Assembly: GCA_022984795.1 (NCBI GenBank)
Contig: JALIHJ010000042.1
Span: 168,501-232,500, forward strand
Length of the DNA stretch: 64,000 nucleotides
Reading direction: 5' to 3'
Source: Fabrea salina
Lineage: Eukaryota > Ciliophora > Heterotrichea > Heterotrichida > Fabreidae
Shown here piece by piece: positions 25,841-34,694 of the stretch. The notes below the pieces were generated by a model. It did no database searches, was not told the DNA's origin, and was given only the letters and a program-made list of their open reading frames with translations. Numbering within the stretch: the stretch's first letter is position 1; every line of letters starts with the position of its first letter. A program made the position numbers and the translations under genes.

Positions 25841-26146
25841 ACTTTTAGGGTATGGTCTAAGTTTTCTTTCTAGTAGTTAAATTGGTTCCAGCGTATAGGC
25901 GCTTCTAAATGCCAGAAATTACGCCATATTTTTGCCTCAAGCTAAAATTTTCTTTCTCCAGCATATTTATAAATAGGTTTCTATCCAATTTTCAAAACAT
26001 CTATGGTTGTCCCTGTGAAATGCAACCATGTGGCCACGTACTCCTCCAGTCCATAACGCTTACTTTACGCCTTTCGACTTTGGAAGAAGTGATTTAAAGA
26101 GAAAAAAGACGAACAACACCCAAACAAGAAATCCAAGACTAGAAAC
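25841..26146. other. Intergenic region with a possible zinc-module relic
   Basis: About 300 bp without a convincing gene. On the plus strand, near 26005-26050, the translation GCPCEMQPCGHVLL repeats the core of the family zinc module (C-x-C-x4-C-x-H-x-L-L), preceded by TATAAATAGG, the same string found just before the start of the neighbouring gene on the other strand. It may be a remnant of another family member. Confidence 0.35.
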
Positions 26147-26617
26147 TTATAAACAAAAGGTAAACCCAAGGTCTTTAGTCTCAAGTTGTTGGTAGAGCTT
26201 AGTTGCTTCTTCGAAATGCTCAGTGCTTTGGTTCTCTAGGGCTTGAAGTTGGTTGCTGAACCCCAATTGGTTGATTATTTGCTCGAAAGTGTTGGTAGAT
26301 CTGACCTGATTGATCCGATCAATGGTTGAATGAATAGTAGACTGGGACTTAAGTAGGTCACTCTTTAGTTGTCCAAGTAGAGTGAGCTGCTCAGAAGTCA
26401 CTCTCTCAACTTCTGAGATGATGAGAGTGCTTAGTTGGATGACTTCCAGTTTTTCGCGAGAAATCATCCTCAGCACTTCGTTGACTTGGTCACTTTGAGT
26501 CAGAGGGCTAATAAAGTGGCCTCGAGTAGCATGACTGAGAAGTATATGCCCACACAGTAACTCTCCACAACTGCATAAAGAAATAGCTCTACACATGGAA
26601 GAACAGTTGGGTTGCAT
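26147..26617 (-). CDS. Stand-alone zinc module plus helical region, no propeller
   Basis: A 156-residue protein starting MQPNCSSMCRA. The eight ligands are Cys5, Cys9, Cys15, Cys17, Cys22, His24, His29 and His34, with the family spacing. It continues with a helical region (RMISREKLEVIQLSTLIIS, SEQLTLLGQLKSDLLK) as in the WD40 members but stops after LETKDLGFTFCL. The KDL at the end falls about where the full-length genes read KDLDQ and enter the propeller. It is either a truncated family member or a real single-domain partner able to oligomerise with the full-length proteins. The following sequence shows no WD40 blades on this strand. Confidence 0.68.
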   Translation of the reverse strand: MQPNCSSMCRAISLCSCGELLCGHILLSHATRGHFISPLTQSDQVNEVLRMISREKLEVIQLSTLIISEVERVTSEQLTLLGQLKSDLLKSQSTIHSTIDRINQVRSTNTFEQIINQLGFSNQLQALENQSTEHFEEATKLYQQLETKDLGFTFCL

Positions 26618-26821
26618 TATAAATAGGAGGCGGAAAATGGAAACTTGAGTTTATGGACAATTAGCTTTAGGAATCAAAGCAATATAAATAAAATTCTGAG
26701 TAGTTAGAAGTTAGGTGAGTAACACACAGTTAATGAATACCAGTGTTGAGGTCAAATGGCAAAAAGAGTTAACTCAGAGGAACAAGACAAGCACAACAAC
26801 AGGCAACAGCCCAGAGAATCA
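26618..26821. other. Short intergenic region, nothing recognised
   Basis: About 200 bp of A/T-rich sequence between the zinc-module gene start and the end of the acyltransferase gene. No open frame, RNA or repeat is evident. The bases next to the zinc-module ATG read TATTTATAATG on the minus strand, the local start context. Confidence 0.5.
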
Positions 26822-28609
26822 CTAAGACTTACTTAAAGAAGGTAATCTATCAACACTCCTGATGACACCTGCTAACTGGTCGCAAGCTAAGTGCACACTT
26901 CGAGTCCACTTAGAAGAGCTTATTTTGGGTGCCTTTTTAAAAGTAGAAGCGTTGTGAATAGACCACTCATCTTGGATTGTGTAGCAACTCGTTATTCCTC
27001 CAGGGTCTTTTGCAGCATACCCTATGAAGGTTTCAGAGTCGCCTAGATTAGAAGTATACAAAACAAACCCGCACGACTTTTCCCAAGCAGGGTCTTTGAA
27101 CACAGGGAGTTCTATGCCCATTTCCTCAGCTTGGCACATGTGGGCCCATAAAGGTCTGTCTATTCCTTTGCCACTCATGGACATTTTAATCAACTCAGAG
27201 TGTTTGTCTCCTGCTTTCTTGACAGCTTTTAGTTTAGCTTCGTTGCAACTAACTTCTGGATTGCTGAGCACCTTGCACATTTCTAAGGTTTCTTTGGAAC
27301 AAACCCTTACGTTGTCAGTTCTTCCTTCATAAAAAGTTCGTGTAATAGCTGTTTCGTAAGTAACTGGAACCTCTCCAAAGTTGTTGTACCAGGCTAGCTG
27401 GTAACTCAGTTGCACAAAGGAGTCTGGCCTTAGAACACCAGTTTCCTTGGCTAAGTTCTTCCCAAAAGGCAGTATTGATACCTTAACTTCTCGGTCTGAG
27501 CATTCTTCCAGCACTCCTTTTTCAGCTTTTTTCATTAACTCCTTTAAGTGCTTATCGTATTCAAATGACAACTTAGTAACTTCTTTGACAGTAGGTAGGC
27601 CTTGGTCAACCCTTTCCTTAAAGCAAGCTTCAATGTACTCAATCATATTTTTAAACACTACGCCTTCTGCGCTAGAGTGCTCTGCTTGGAAACCCCCTTT
27701 ACAGTCCCTGTAAAACACAACGTGCAAGCTTTTGTCTATCCACTTGTCTTTGGCGTCTCCCATATAGATGTCATAGGATAACTCACTAAGGTCCTCGAAA
27801 CTCTTGTCACTTAAAGACACCGAAAACACAGTTGAGTCTATTGAGTCTAAGTTCTGAGCATTCTTTGGGGAGATTTCTTCCATTCTCGACCTAAACTCCG
27901 CCCAGTGAGGCCTTTTGTCGTAGGTCATCATTGCTAAGGGGCAGGTTTCTTCTGAGTAGGTTTGTTCAACTACCTTTCTGAACATTTCAACATAAGTAGC
28001 TGGTGAGAAAAGGTTTCCCTCAGAGTCGTAGGCGGGCACTAGGAATATGTGGTTGTTGCGCAGGACTGCTATGTTAGAGGGGTTCTGGGACCTTTTGAGT
28101 GTATCAATGTCCTTCTTTGGCATTCTAGTGACTCCAAACACCCTTTTGTATTGAATCATACTCATAGGTAACTGGCCTAGGTACTCAGGTTCTATTGCTT
28201 CGGAGTCCACTAGTTGTTTGTACTTAAGAGCTCCATAGACAAACAACCCTGCAGCTTCACAGTAATCTTTCGCGCCCAGAAAAGGTTTGCCGCAGTTAAT
28301 TACTCCGTAAAAATTAGAGTACACTGCTGTTGAATCTCTTACACTCAAGTAGGTTTTTTCAGCCCACCATTGAGTCGTGTGATTTCTGTACTTGGTGTTT
28401 TTCTCTTTGAGTGCAGAGTGGACTTTAGGCCCCTCTAACTTAAGAGTCTCCTGAATGGCCTTTTGAGTCAGGGAGAGTTCATGTGGGGAAAGAATGGGAA
28501 GCAAGGAGTTGTAGTACCTTTGAAGAGTAGTTTCAAGGGGCTCTAAAGGAAGGTTAGGTAGTTTTTCTTCGTTTATAAGCATCTTGCCTTTACTCAGGAG
28601 CCTTTTCAT
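26822..28609 (-). CDS. Carnitine O-acyltransferase family enzyme
   Basis: A 595-residue protein of the choline/carnitine acyltransferase family, which moves acyl groups between CoA and carnitine. It begins LPNLPLEPLETTLQRYY, the usual family N-terminus. The catalytic His is His311 in QAEHSSAEG, corresponding to the family E-H-S-x-x-D/E-G motif. The carnitine-binding region is recognisable (SFVQLSYQLAWYNNFGEVPVTYETAITRTFYEGRTD), with the STxxF-type segment in the last fifth. Length matches short/medium-chain enzymes (CrAT or CrOT) rather than CPT1, and there is no N-terminal membrane pair. It ends LPSLSKS, which is not a good peroxisomal signal. Substrate chain length is undetermined. Confidence 0.9.
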   Translation of the reverse strand: MKRLLSKGKMLINEEKLPNLPLEPLETTLQRYYNSLLPILSPHELSLTQKAIQETLKLEGPKVHSALKEKNTKYRNHTTQWWAEKTYLSVRDSTAVYSNFYGVINCGKPFLGAKDYCEAAGLFVYGALKYKQLVDSEAIEPEYLGQLPMSMIQYKRVFGVTRMPKKDIDTLKRSQNPSNIAVLRNNHIFLVPAYDSEGNLFSPATYVEMFRKVVEQTYSEETCPLAMMTYDKRPHWAEFRSRMEEISPKNAQNLDSIDSTVFSVSLSDKSFEDLSELSYDIYMGDAKDKWIDKSLHVVFYRDCKGGFQAEHSSAEGVVFKNMIEYIEACFKERVDQGLPTVKEVTKLSFEYDKHLKELMKKAEKGVLEECSDREVKVSILPFGKNLAKETGVLRPDSFVQLSYQLAWYNNFGEVPVTYETAITRTFYEGRTDNVRVCSKETLEMCKVLSNPEVSCNEAKLKAVKKAGDKHSELIKMSMSGKGIDRPLWAHMCQAEEMGIELPVFKDPAWEKSCGFVLYTSNLGDSETFIGYAAKDPGGITSCYTIQDEWSIHNASTFKKAPKISSSKWTRSVHLACDQLAGVIRSVDRLPSLSKS

Positions 28610-28661
28610 ATACTATTGACCAAGCATGCTTACAGAGTTAACTTTAGTAATTTGAAATAAA
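28610..28661. promoter_or_regulatory. 52-bp divergent intergenic region
   Basis: It separates the starts of the acyltransferase (minus) and the EDC4-like gene (plus). The plus-strand start is preceded by GAAATAAA. No longer motif is visible. Confidence 0.45.
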
Positions 28662-30614
28662 ATGGAGTCAGGCGATGTTAGTAATCTTTTAGGAATAAAG
28701 TCAAAACAAACTCACCAAAGCAAGGTTGAAGTCTTTGAATTAACCCAAAAACAGGACTTCCCAGAACTTCCTATACAAAGCCTAAAAAGGTTAAAAGGAG
28801 AAAAACTAAGTCCGAATTGCAAAGCTTTTGAAACTAAAGGCGAGTGCTTCGCACTGGCTGAAAAAAACCAAATTAAGATTTTCAAGAACTTCGAAGAAAA
28901 GTCTTACTCTGAAGAAAACGTAGTGGAACTAGCCTTTTCAGTGGACTGCAAACTACTGGCTTTGCTCAAAGACTCTGAAATAAAAGTCATCAACATTGAA
29001 GACGGCAAGGAGAGTCAAGTACTTAGCCGAGAACTCCAAGAAAGACCCATAACTATGAAGTGGAGCTGCAACAAACTCTACTTAGCTTTTAGACAGAAAA
29101 TAAACACTTACGGAATCAATGGAGTTTACTCTGAGTTTGAGCCTTTTTTGGACAAGTACTTAGATGTACAGGTTTTTCCTAACTCAGAAGTTGTTTGTTT
29201 GCGTTCAAAAAAAGAAATTCTGCTGCAAGACACTCAAGAAATCATTTCAAGGGTTTCAGAAGACGAAGAAATCGGGGACTTTTGCTTGGTACGCGAAAAG
29301 TGCGTGTGCTACTACTTAAAAGGTTCTAGAGTGGTTAAGTTCTACAACACAGAGTCCAAAAGAAAAGACTCTTTGCAACTCAAAAGCAGTGTAGACAAAA
29401 AATTACAGTTCTTTGAAGACCAGTTGTTTATAGTTAGTCTTGAAGGCAGAAGAGTCATTGTTTTCAACTTGGATAAGTCACTGAACATCTTAAGTCATAT
29501 ACAGTACAGTACGGACTACAACATTTTGGACTCTAAAGTTGGACTCAAGCATAAAGAGGGTCAAAAACACCTTCAGTTATTTGTGAACCACTCTAATAGT
29601 GTTTGGTGCTACTCTATTAAAAAGAAGTTCACTAAAAAGGCACTTAAAGAAACTGATTCTTCAGTTGAGGACTTTCGTGAGCCTGAGGCAACCCAGGAAG
29701 AAGAGCCTGGTGAGTCTGAGCCAACCCAGGAAGAAAAACCTGGTGAGTCTGAACCAACCCAGGAAGAAGAGCCTAATGAACCAACTCAACAAAAAGACTC
29801 TTGTAAGCCTGAACCAACCCATAAACACCCCAGTGAATCCAAAACAACTCAAAACTGTAGCCAACACCAAGAAAAAGCTCCAGATAGCTTTGGCACTAAA
29901 CCAGAAGTAACCAACATAAAAAACCAAATTGACCAAAAATTCCAAGAAATAGAAAACAGCATTCGAAAAGTCTTTAACGAAGACAACATCAGAAGCATCG
30001 TCAAAAAAGGACTCCTAAACCCAACTTTGAAACCAGACACTAAAGAAGTGCTTTATGAACTGCTTCAACAACAAAAAGAAACCTTAAACTCCTTAGAAAA
30101 ACTAACTGCAAACACCATAAAACAAAGCAAGTTGCTTAACCACCTTCAAAAGAAACCACAACCCCTTGAAACTCCACAAACTAAAGACACCACCAAACAA
30201 GAACTAAGCCTTTCTGAAGAAAAAATCACCCAAAACTCCCTAGAAAAACCCTACCCTAAGAACTACCTTGGGTACTTCGACGTAGTGAACTACTTAGTGG
30301 AGTCCCATAGGTACAAAGAAGCCTTTAAAACCCTCCTTGCAACCCAAGACAGCGACAAGTTAATTTTGTTCTTACTAAGAGTTAACTACGAATTCTTAGT
30401 AAGTTTAGACTCAAACGACTTACTGAGTTTAGGAATTTGGGTACTGGACTTGATCAGTAAGTGGGACTTTTTAAAGGGATTTGAATGGCTAAAAGAAATT
30501 GCTGAAAGGTTTAAACCCCAAGACCCCAATGCACTTTCTTTTTGTCAAATCTTGCAAGACAAAGTTGACCAAAGATTTGACAAAGTCATTGAAATCCTAA
30601 GTAATAAACTTTAA
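28662..30614 (+). CDS. EDC4/Ge-1-like mRNA decapping scaffold
   Basis: A 650-residue protein. Residues 40-325 form a diverged WD40-like beta propeller (CFALAEKNQIKIFKN, LAFSVDCKLLALLKDSEIKVINI). Residues 340-400 are acidic with 11-residue repeats around EPTQEEEPGES. A coiled coil follows (NIKNQIDQKFQEIENSIRKVF), then a C-terminal helical domain (VESHRYKEAFKTLLATQDSDKLILFLLRV..LLSLGIWVLDLISKWDF). Propeller, linker and this helical domain are the order in EDC4 (Ge-1, Varicose), the scaffold joining Dcp2 to Dcp1 in P-bodies. The C-terminal A-F-x-x-L-L-A-x-x-D segment is the best evidence. It shares its stop palindrome TTAA with the convergent ABHD gene. Confidence 0.62.
   Translation: MESGDVSNLLGIKSKQTHQSKVEVFELTQKQDFPELPIQSLKRLKGEKLSPNCKAFETKGECFALAEKNQIKIFKNFEEKSYSEENVVELAFSVDCKLLALLKDSEIKVINIEDGKESQVLSRELQERPITMKWSCNKLYLAFRQKINTYGINGVYSEFEPFLDKYLDVQVFPNSEVVCLRSKKEILLQDTQEIISRVSEDEEIGDFCLVREKCVCYYLKGSRVVKFYNTESKRKDSLQLKSSVDKKLQFFEDQLFIVSLEGRRVIVFNLDKSLNILSHIQYSTDYNILDSKVGLKHKEGQKHLQLFVNHSNSVWCYSIKKKFTKKALKETDSSVEDFREPEATQEEEPGESEPTQEEKPGESEPTQEEEPNEPTQQKDSCKPEPTHKHPSESKTTQNCSQHQEKAPDSFGTKPEVTNIKNQIDQKFQEIENSIRKVFNEDNIRSIVKKGLLNPTLKPDTKEVLYELLQQQKETLNSLEKLTANTIKQSKLLNHLQKKPQPLETPQTKDTTKQELSLSEEKITQNSLEKPYPKNYLGYFDVVNYLVESHRYKEAFKTLLATQDSDKLILFLLRVNYEFLVSLDSNDLLSLGIWVLDLISKWDFLKGFEWLKEIAERFKPQDPNALSFCQILQDKVDQRFDKVIEILSNKL
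29685..29777 (+). repeat. 33-nt in-frame tandem repeat, about three units
   Basis: Units start at 29685, 29718 and 29751 and encode variants of EPTQEEEPGES. They lie in the linker of the EDC4-like protein. The nucleotide sequence is nearly identical between units, so the copy number is likely to vary between strains. Confidence 0.8.
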
Positions 30615-31723
30615 TTATCCTCTAACACAGTTTCTAAGAACTCAACAACCGGGTAGGAGTACCAGCGTTGGGGGGCTTTGACTCCAGTGAACCAACCAAT
30701 GTGTCCTCCAGCCCGTGTAGTTGCCAGAATAAGGTTGGGGTTTGACTTAAATTCTTCGTAAGGAATACAGTCTTTAGTAACTACAGGGTCGTCTAAGGAA
30801 CTCAGAGCCAGCACGGGCACCTTGATTTTTTCTAAGTAGTTCACACAACTTACTTGGCGGTAGTACTGCTCAGGGTTCTGGAAACCCAGAATTTTGCAGG
30901 TGATTCTAGAGTCATACTCCCAGCTCCGAGTGCTTTTTAAGGTCTCTTCTAAGTCCACACCTAGTTCTTTCAAAGGCTCAAGTACTTGGATGTTGGGTTT
31001 CAGCGAGTCCAAAATGGTTGTTACCAAAAAGTTGTCTGCTATGTACGAAGTCGGCCAGGGCTTTCTTAAATAACGACTGCAAATTACTATATCGAAAGGA
31101 GTCGAAACTGCTGCCCCTGCTTTTAGGGGACAGTTTTCACCAGCTTCGCCTAAGTACTTCAGTAACAAATTGGCTCCCATTGAAAAACCTACCCCAACTA
31201 TGTGGGCTTCAGGGTAGGAGTTCTTTATATGCTCAACTGCTTGTGCAAAGTCCTTAGTGTTTCCTAAGCAGTTAGGAAGTGGAGTAGTGAGGGGTGTGCC
31301 GTTAAGTCCTCTGCCATGCACTACCACAACACTGTATCCCTGCTCTGCAGCAATCATGGTTATGTTCCTTACGTAAATAGACTCGCTGCCTCCAGTTAGT
31401 CCAGGAGCTACGACTAGGATTTTTTGGTCTCCATTTCTGGCCCAGTCGAGCCCAAGAGTCCCTCCGTCTTTTAACGTGAAAAGCTCCCTTTCAAAGTTAC
31501 ACTCACAGTCCTTTTCCTCAGGAGTGGCTGCACAGCCGTAGTAACTCTGCAACAGGCCACTTGACAGCCAAGGTGTAGGCTGGAATATTTCATCCTTGAG
31601 ACTCGGACAGTTTTGGATGATTTCTTTGTTCTTTTGGTTATCGTGGCAGTAAAACTTGATTTTGTTGTCCACAATGGGATAAGCTACGTACGCACCAGCA
31701 CTTGCAAAAGCTACACGAAACAT
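30611..31723 (-). CDS. ABHD1/ABHD3-type alpha/beta hydrolase
   Basis: A 370-residue hydrolase. An N-terminal hydrophobic segment (VAFASAGAYVAYP) suggests a membrane anchor. The fold starts with VVAPGLTGGSESIYVRN, where the LTGGSE oxyanion loop is typical of the YheT/ABHD1-3-15 family. The nucleophile is in GVGFSMGANLLLKYLGE, the acid in LSSLDDPVV and the His in AGGHIGWFTG. In animals ABHD3 cleaves medium-chain and oxidised phospholipids; that activity is possible but not shown here. It is convergent with the EDC4-like gene (overlap of four bases) and divergent from the TBC gene (65 bp). Confidence 0.88.
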   Translation of the reverse strand: MFRVAFASAGAYVAYPIVDNKIKFYCHDNQKNKEIIQNCPSLKDEIFQPTPWLSSGLLQSYYGCAATPEEKDCECNFERELFTLKDGGTLGLDWARNGDQKILVVAPGLTGGSESIYVRNITMIAAEQGYSVVVVHGRGLNGTPLTTPLPNCLGNTKDFAQAVEHIKNSYPEAHIVGVGFSMGANLLLKYLGEAGENCPLKAGAAVSTPFDIVICSRYLRKPWPTSYIADNFLVTTILDSLKPNIQVLEPLKELGVDLEETLKSTRSWEYDSRITCKILGFQNPEQYYRQVSCVNYLEKIKVPVLALSSLDDPVVTKDCIPYEEFKSNPNLILATTRAGGHIGWFTGVKAPQRWYSYPVVEFLETVLEDN

Positions 31724-31788
31724 TCCAGAAAATGTCTTTTAAAATGGACTGTGTTTCTACCGACTTTTTAATGAACCAATGATAATTT
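31724..31788. promoter_or_regulatory. 65-bp divergent intergenic region with a four-codon uORF
   Basis: It lies between ABHD (minus) and TBC (plus) starts. On the plus strand an upstream ATG at 31771 reads ATG AAC CAA TGA, a minimal uORF repeating the first three codons of the main frame (ATG AAC CAA at 31789). Confidence 0.45.
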
Positions 31789-33576
31789 ATGAACCAACAT
31801 CTTTGTTGTAATTGCAAAAAGTCAGAGTCGAAGACACTTTGCAAGGTTTGTGCTAGTTACTTTTGTGAGGACTGTGTTGAACTCAACGTATTAGTCAAAA
31901 GTGCCTCTGAAGAAGGCGAAGTGTGCTTGGTCTGTTTTTCACTAGTGAGGTCTTTAGAAGAGCTGCTTGAAGAGGAAAAAATCAACTGGGGAACAAATTC
32001 TGTGAGGGGCCAAAGTTGGATGAGGGACTCTGGAGCTTGGAATTTTATGAAAGCCCACCCTGGAGTTTACAGGAGTTATGATGTTGCTAAGTTAAACCAG
32101 GAAGACCGTGATGCTATTGAAAAAGACGTGCTCCACGGAAGAACTGACCCTGGAGTCTTTAACTGGGAAATCAAAGAAACTCTGTTAAGGCTTGAAATTG
32201 CCTCTTACAGAGAAGACATCAGCGAAGTGCTTCAGAAGTACTGCATAAGGAACCCCAACATAGGTTACTGCCAAGGACTCAATTACGTAGCTGTTTGGCT
32301 GTTGATGTTTTTCGACAAGGAGCACGCTTTCTGGATGCTGTGTTACCTTATTGAAAGGTGGTTGCTTCCTGACTTTTATAGTGGAAACAAAAGAGGTAAT
32401 TCACTCAACGGGTTCTACATTGAGTCAACAGTTATTTCAGCCCTGCTCAAGTACACCCACCCAGACATTGAACTAGCTTGCATGCCCTCTGACGAGTTTT
32501 CTGACTTCTTTTCACTCCAGTTGTTGATTCAGATGTTTGTGAACACCATTGACTTTGCCAGCACTATTTTTTTGTGGGACAAGTTGTCCAAAGAAGGGTC
32601 AATAGCACTTATAAAAGGGGTGGTTAGTTGTGTAAGCATTTCTATGGCAGCTATACTTAACCAAGAGCACCCCATCCAAGTGCTTAAGATCCTAGCCCAG
32701 TCGCGGATTTCAGTGCAGTTAGGAGTTACTTACGCAGAGGTTTCTGGACAAATCACTCCAGAAAGAGTCACTAGACTCCGCAACCACGCACGTGACTACC
32801 GAGCTAAGCAGTGGCAAGAGTGTGAGTCCTTTATAGTAAAGCGGCTTGAAAACTGTTCTAACTTTTCAAAACAAGAAATAGAAGCACTCCAGAAAGAATT
32901 TAAAAAACTACTTCTAAAGAAAAGACAAACAAAGGGTCCTTCTAAGCCAAGGAAACGCAGAACTACTGTTTTTCTGCACCCCAAAATCCAGGAACAGATT
33001 GCCAACACAGACGGAGAAGTTGACATAGGCATCAGCAAGGATGAGTTCTTAGAGATGATGAACGCTCTTAACCAAAACATGTCCTACGCAGCAGAGGTAC
33101 TTTTTGACCAGTTTGATGAAGACAAGTCAGGTTACTTGGACTTTAGAGAACTCATGATTTGCATGAGTGTGATCAGCAAAGGGTCCTTCCAGGATAAACT
33201 GAGGATTTGCTTCGACGCTTACGACATCGACCACTCTGGGTACTTAAAAACCAACCAAATGCTGAGTTTGATAGAGAACCTTTTGAAGCCTTACTGTTTG
33301 CAGTTAGTTGAAAGGTTCACCCAAGACCTGAAGAACCTGATAGACAAAGTCTACACCAAAATGATGACTCTTGCTGAGAAAAACGGGAACTTGGTTTCCT
33401 TTTCAGACCTTTACAAAGGAATAACTTCTGACCCAGTGCTGTATTCCTGCTTTTCAGAACACGTGAAGGCCAGAAAGACCCAAACCCAAAACTTAGCTAA
33501 GTTACTTTCTGAAGCTTCCAGAAACACTGACAACCAAACTGGACAGGTTGCTTGTTCGAAATGCCAAGTTTTTTAA
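31789..33576 (+). CDS. TBC-domain RabGAP with N-terminal zinc finger and EF-hands
   Basis: A 595-residue protein. Residues 6-48 hold a Cys-rich finger (CCNCKKSESKTLCKVC..FCEDCV..CLVC), FYVE-like in spacing but without the basic lipid-binding patch. The TBC domain spans about 85-320: IEKDVLHGRTDP, then NPNIGYCQGLNYV with the glutamine finger intact. Two EF-hands lie at about 430-500 (FDEDKSGYLDFRE and YDIDHSGYLKTNQ), both with acidic calcium loops. The order TBC then EF-hand resembles TBC1D8/TBC1D9, but the PH-like GRAM domains are absent. It would stimulate GTP hydrolysis on a Rab in membrane traffic, possibly under calcium control. In the first TBC motif the Arg is two residues later than in I-x-x-D-x-x-R. 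Confidence 0.9.
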   Translation: MNQHLCCNCKKSESKTLCKVCASYFCEDCVELNVLVKSASEEGEVCLVCFSLVRSLEELLEEEKINWGTNSVRGQSWMRDSGAWNFMKAHPGVYRSYDVAKLNQEDRDAIEKDVLHGRTDPGVFNWEIKETLLRLEIASYREDISEVLQKYCIRNPNIGYCQGLNYVAVWLLMFFDKEHAFWMLCYLIERWLLPDFYSGNKRGNSLNGFYIESTVISALLKYTHPDIELACMPSDEFSDFFSLQLLIQMFVNTIDFASTIFLWDKLSKEGSIALIKGVVSCVSISMAAILNQEHPIQVLKILAQSRISVQLGVTYAEVSGQITPERVTRLRNHARDYRAKQWQECESFIVKRLENCSNFSKQEIEALQKEFKKLLLKKRQTKGPSKPRKRRTTVFLHPKIQEQIANTDGEVDIGISKDEFLEMMNALNQNMSYAAEVLFDQFDEDKSGYLDFRELMICMSVISKGSFQDKLRICFDAYDIDHSGYLKTNQMLSLIENLLKPYCLQLVERFTQDLKNLIDKVYTKMMTLAEKNGNLVSFSDLYKGITSDPVLYSCFSEHVKARKTQTQNLAKLLSEASRNTDNQTGQVACSKCQVF

Positions 33577-33623
33577 GGTTTAATTAACATAAGTTTCTTA
33601 AAAGCTGGTGAACAAATAATAAA

Positions 33624-34679
33624 ATGGAACCCTTCTTCAACGAAAGAAGTCAAACTTCCCAAAAGAAAGGACTAGTTTTGGGAGCTATTGCTGTTCTTGG
33701 AGTAATTGGAGTCGTTGCAACTGTTGCAGCTGTGAGCAGTTCGCCTTCTGCTCCTCTTTCCCAAGTTGAAATTGAAGCTATGGAATTCAGGTCATTCATG
33801 GAGACGCACAACAAACAGTACGCTAGCGAAGCTGAGTTTGAAGCTCGTTTTAAGAACTACCGTGACAACACCGCCTTGATCAGGGTGTTTAACTCCAGAA
33901 ACAAGAACTGGGTGCTAGGAGTCAACAAGTTTGCCGACATGAGCTTCGAAGAGTTCAAACAAATCTACTTGCCCAACAAATTCGACACCAGCCGTCACGA
34001 AGGCCAAGAAGTACCTTCTGAAGGACTTTCCCTTCCCAAAAAGATTGACTGGAGGTCCAAGGGAGCCGTTACTCCTGTCAAAAACCAAGGCCAGTGCGGT
34101 AGTTGTTGGTCTTTCTCTGCTACTGGAGCAGTAGAGGGAGCCTGGAAGTTGGCTGGAAACCAACTAGTTTCTTTAAGTGAACAAGAACTTGTGGACTGCT
34201 CCGTGTCCTTTGGCAACCACGGATGTGATGGTGGACTTATGGATGATGCTTTCAAGTTCATCATTCAAAACGGAATTACTTCTGAAAGGGAGTACCCCTA
34301 CGAAGCAGCCCAAGGAACTTGCAAAACCCAAGACGAAAAAGATGTGGTGGCTAAAATTACCAGCTACCATGACGTTAAGTCCAGAGACGTTGAGTCTTTG
34401 ATGATTGCTGTTAACAAAGGACCTGTGTCAGTGGCAGTTGAAGCAGACCAGATGGCTTGGCAATTCTACTTTGGAGGAGTGATTGACAGTGACTGCGGCG
34501 ATAACTTGGATCACGGAGTTTTGGTAGTGGGCTACGACACCTCCAACAACCCTCCCTACTGGATAGTGAAGAACTCTTGGGGTTCCAACTGGGGAGAAAA
34601 CGGTTACGTAAGAATCGGAATCAAGCCTGGCAATGGAGTTTGTGGTATCCAGATAACTCCTTCCTATCCTATCGTTTAA
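33624..34679 (+). CDS. Cathepsin L-like papain-family protease
   Basis: A 351-residue proenzyme. A hydrophobic segment at residues 17-37 (VLGAIAVLGVIGVVATVAAV) is preceded by a 15-residue cytosolic-like tail, so it is a signal anchor rather than a cleaved signal. The I29 propeptide follows (FRSFMETHNKQYASEAEFEAR, WVLGVNKFADMSFEEFK). The mature enzyme begins near KIDWRSKGAVTPVKNQG. The catalytic triad is Cys161 (QCGSCWSF), His297 (LDHGVLVVG) and Asn317 (VKNSWG), with the oxyanion Gln in KNQGQCG. Endolysosomal digestion is the expected role in a phagotrophic ciliate. Confidence 0.95.
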   Translation: MEPFFNERSQTSQKKGLVLGAIAVLGVIGVVATVAAVSSSPSAPLSQVEIEAMEFRSFMETHNKQYASEAEFEARFKNYRDNTALIRVFNSRNKNWVLGVNKFADMSFEEFKQIYLPNKFDTSRHEGQEVPSEGLSLPKKIDWRSKGAVTPVKNQGQCGSCWSFSATGAVEGAWKLAGNQLVSLSEQELVDCSVSFGNHGCDGGLMDDAFKFIIQNGITSEREYPYEAAQGTCKTQDEKDVVAKITSYHDVKSRDVESLMIAVNKGPVSVAVEADQMAWQFYFGGVIDSDCGDNLDHGVLVVGYDTSNNPPYWIVKNSWGSNWGENGYVRIGIKPGNGVCGIQITPSYPIV

Positions 34680-34694
34680 TTGACTAGCAAATAA

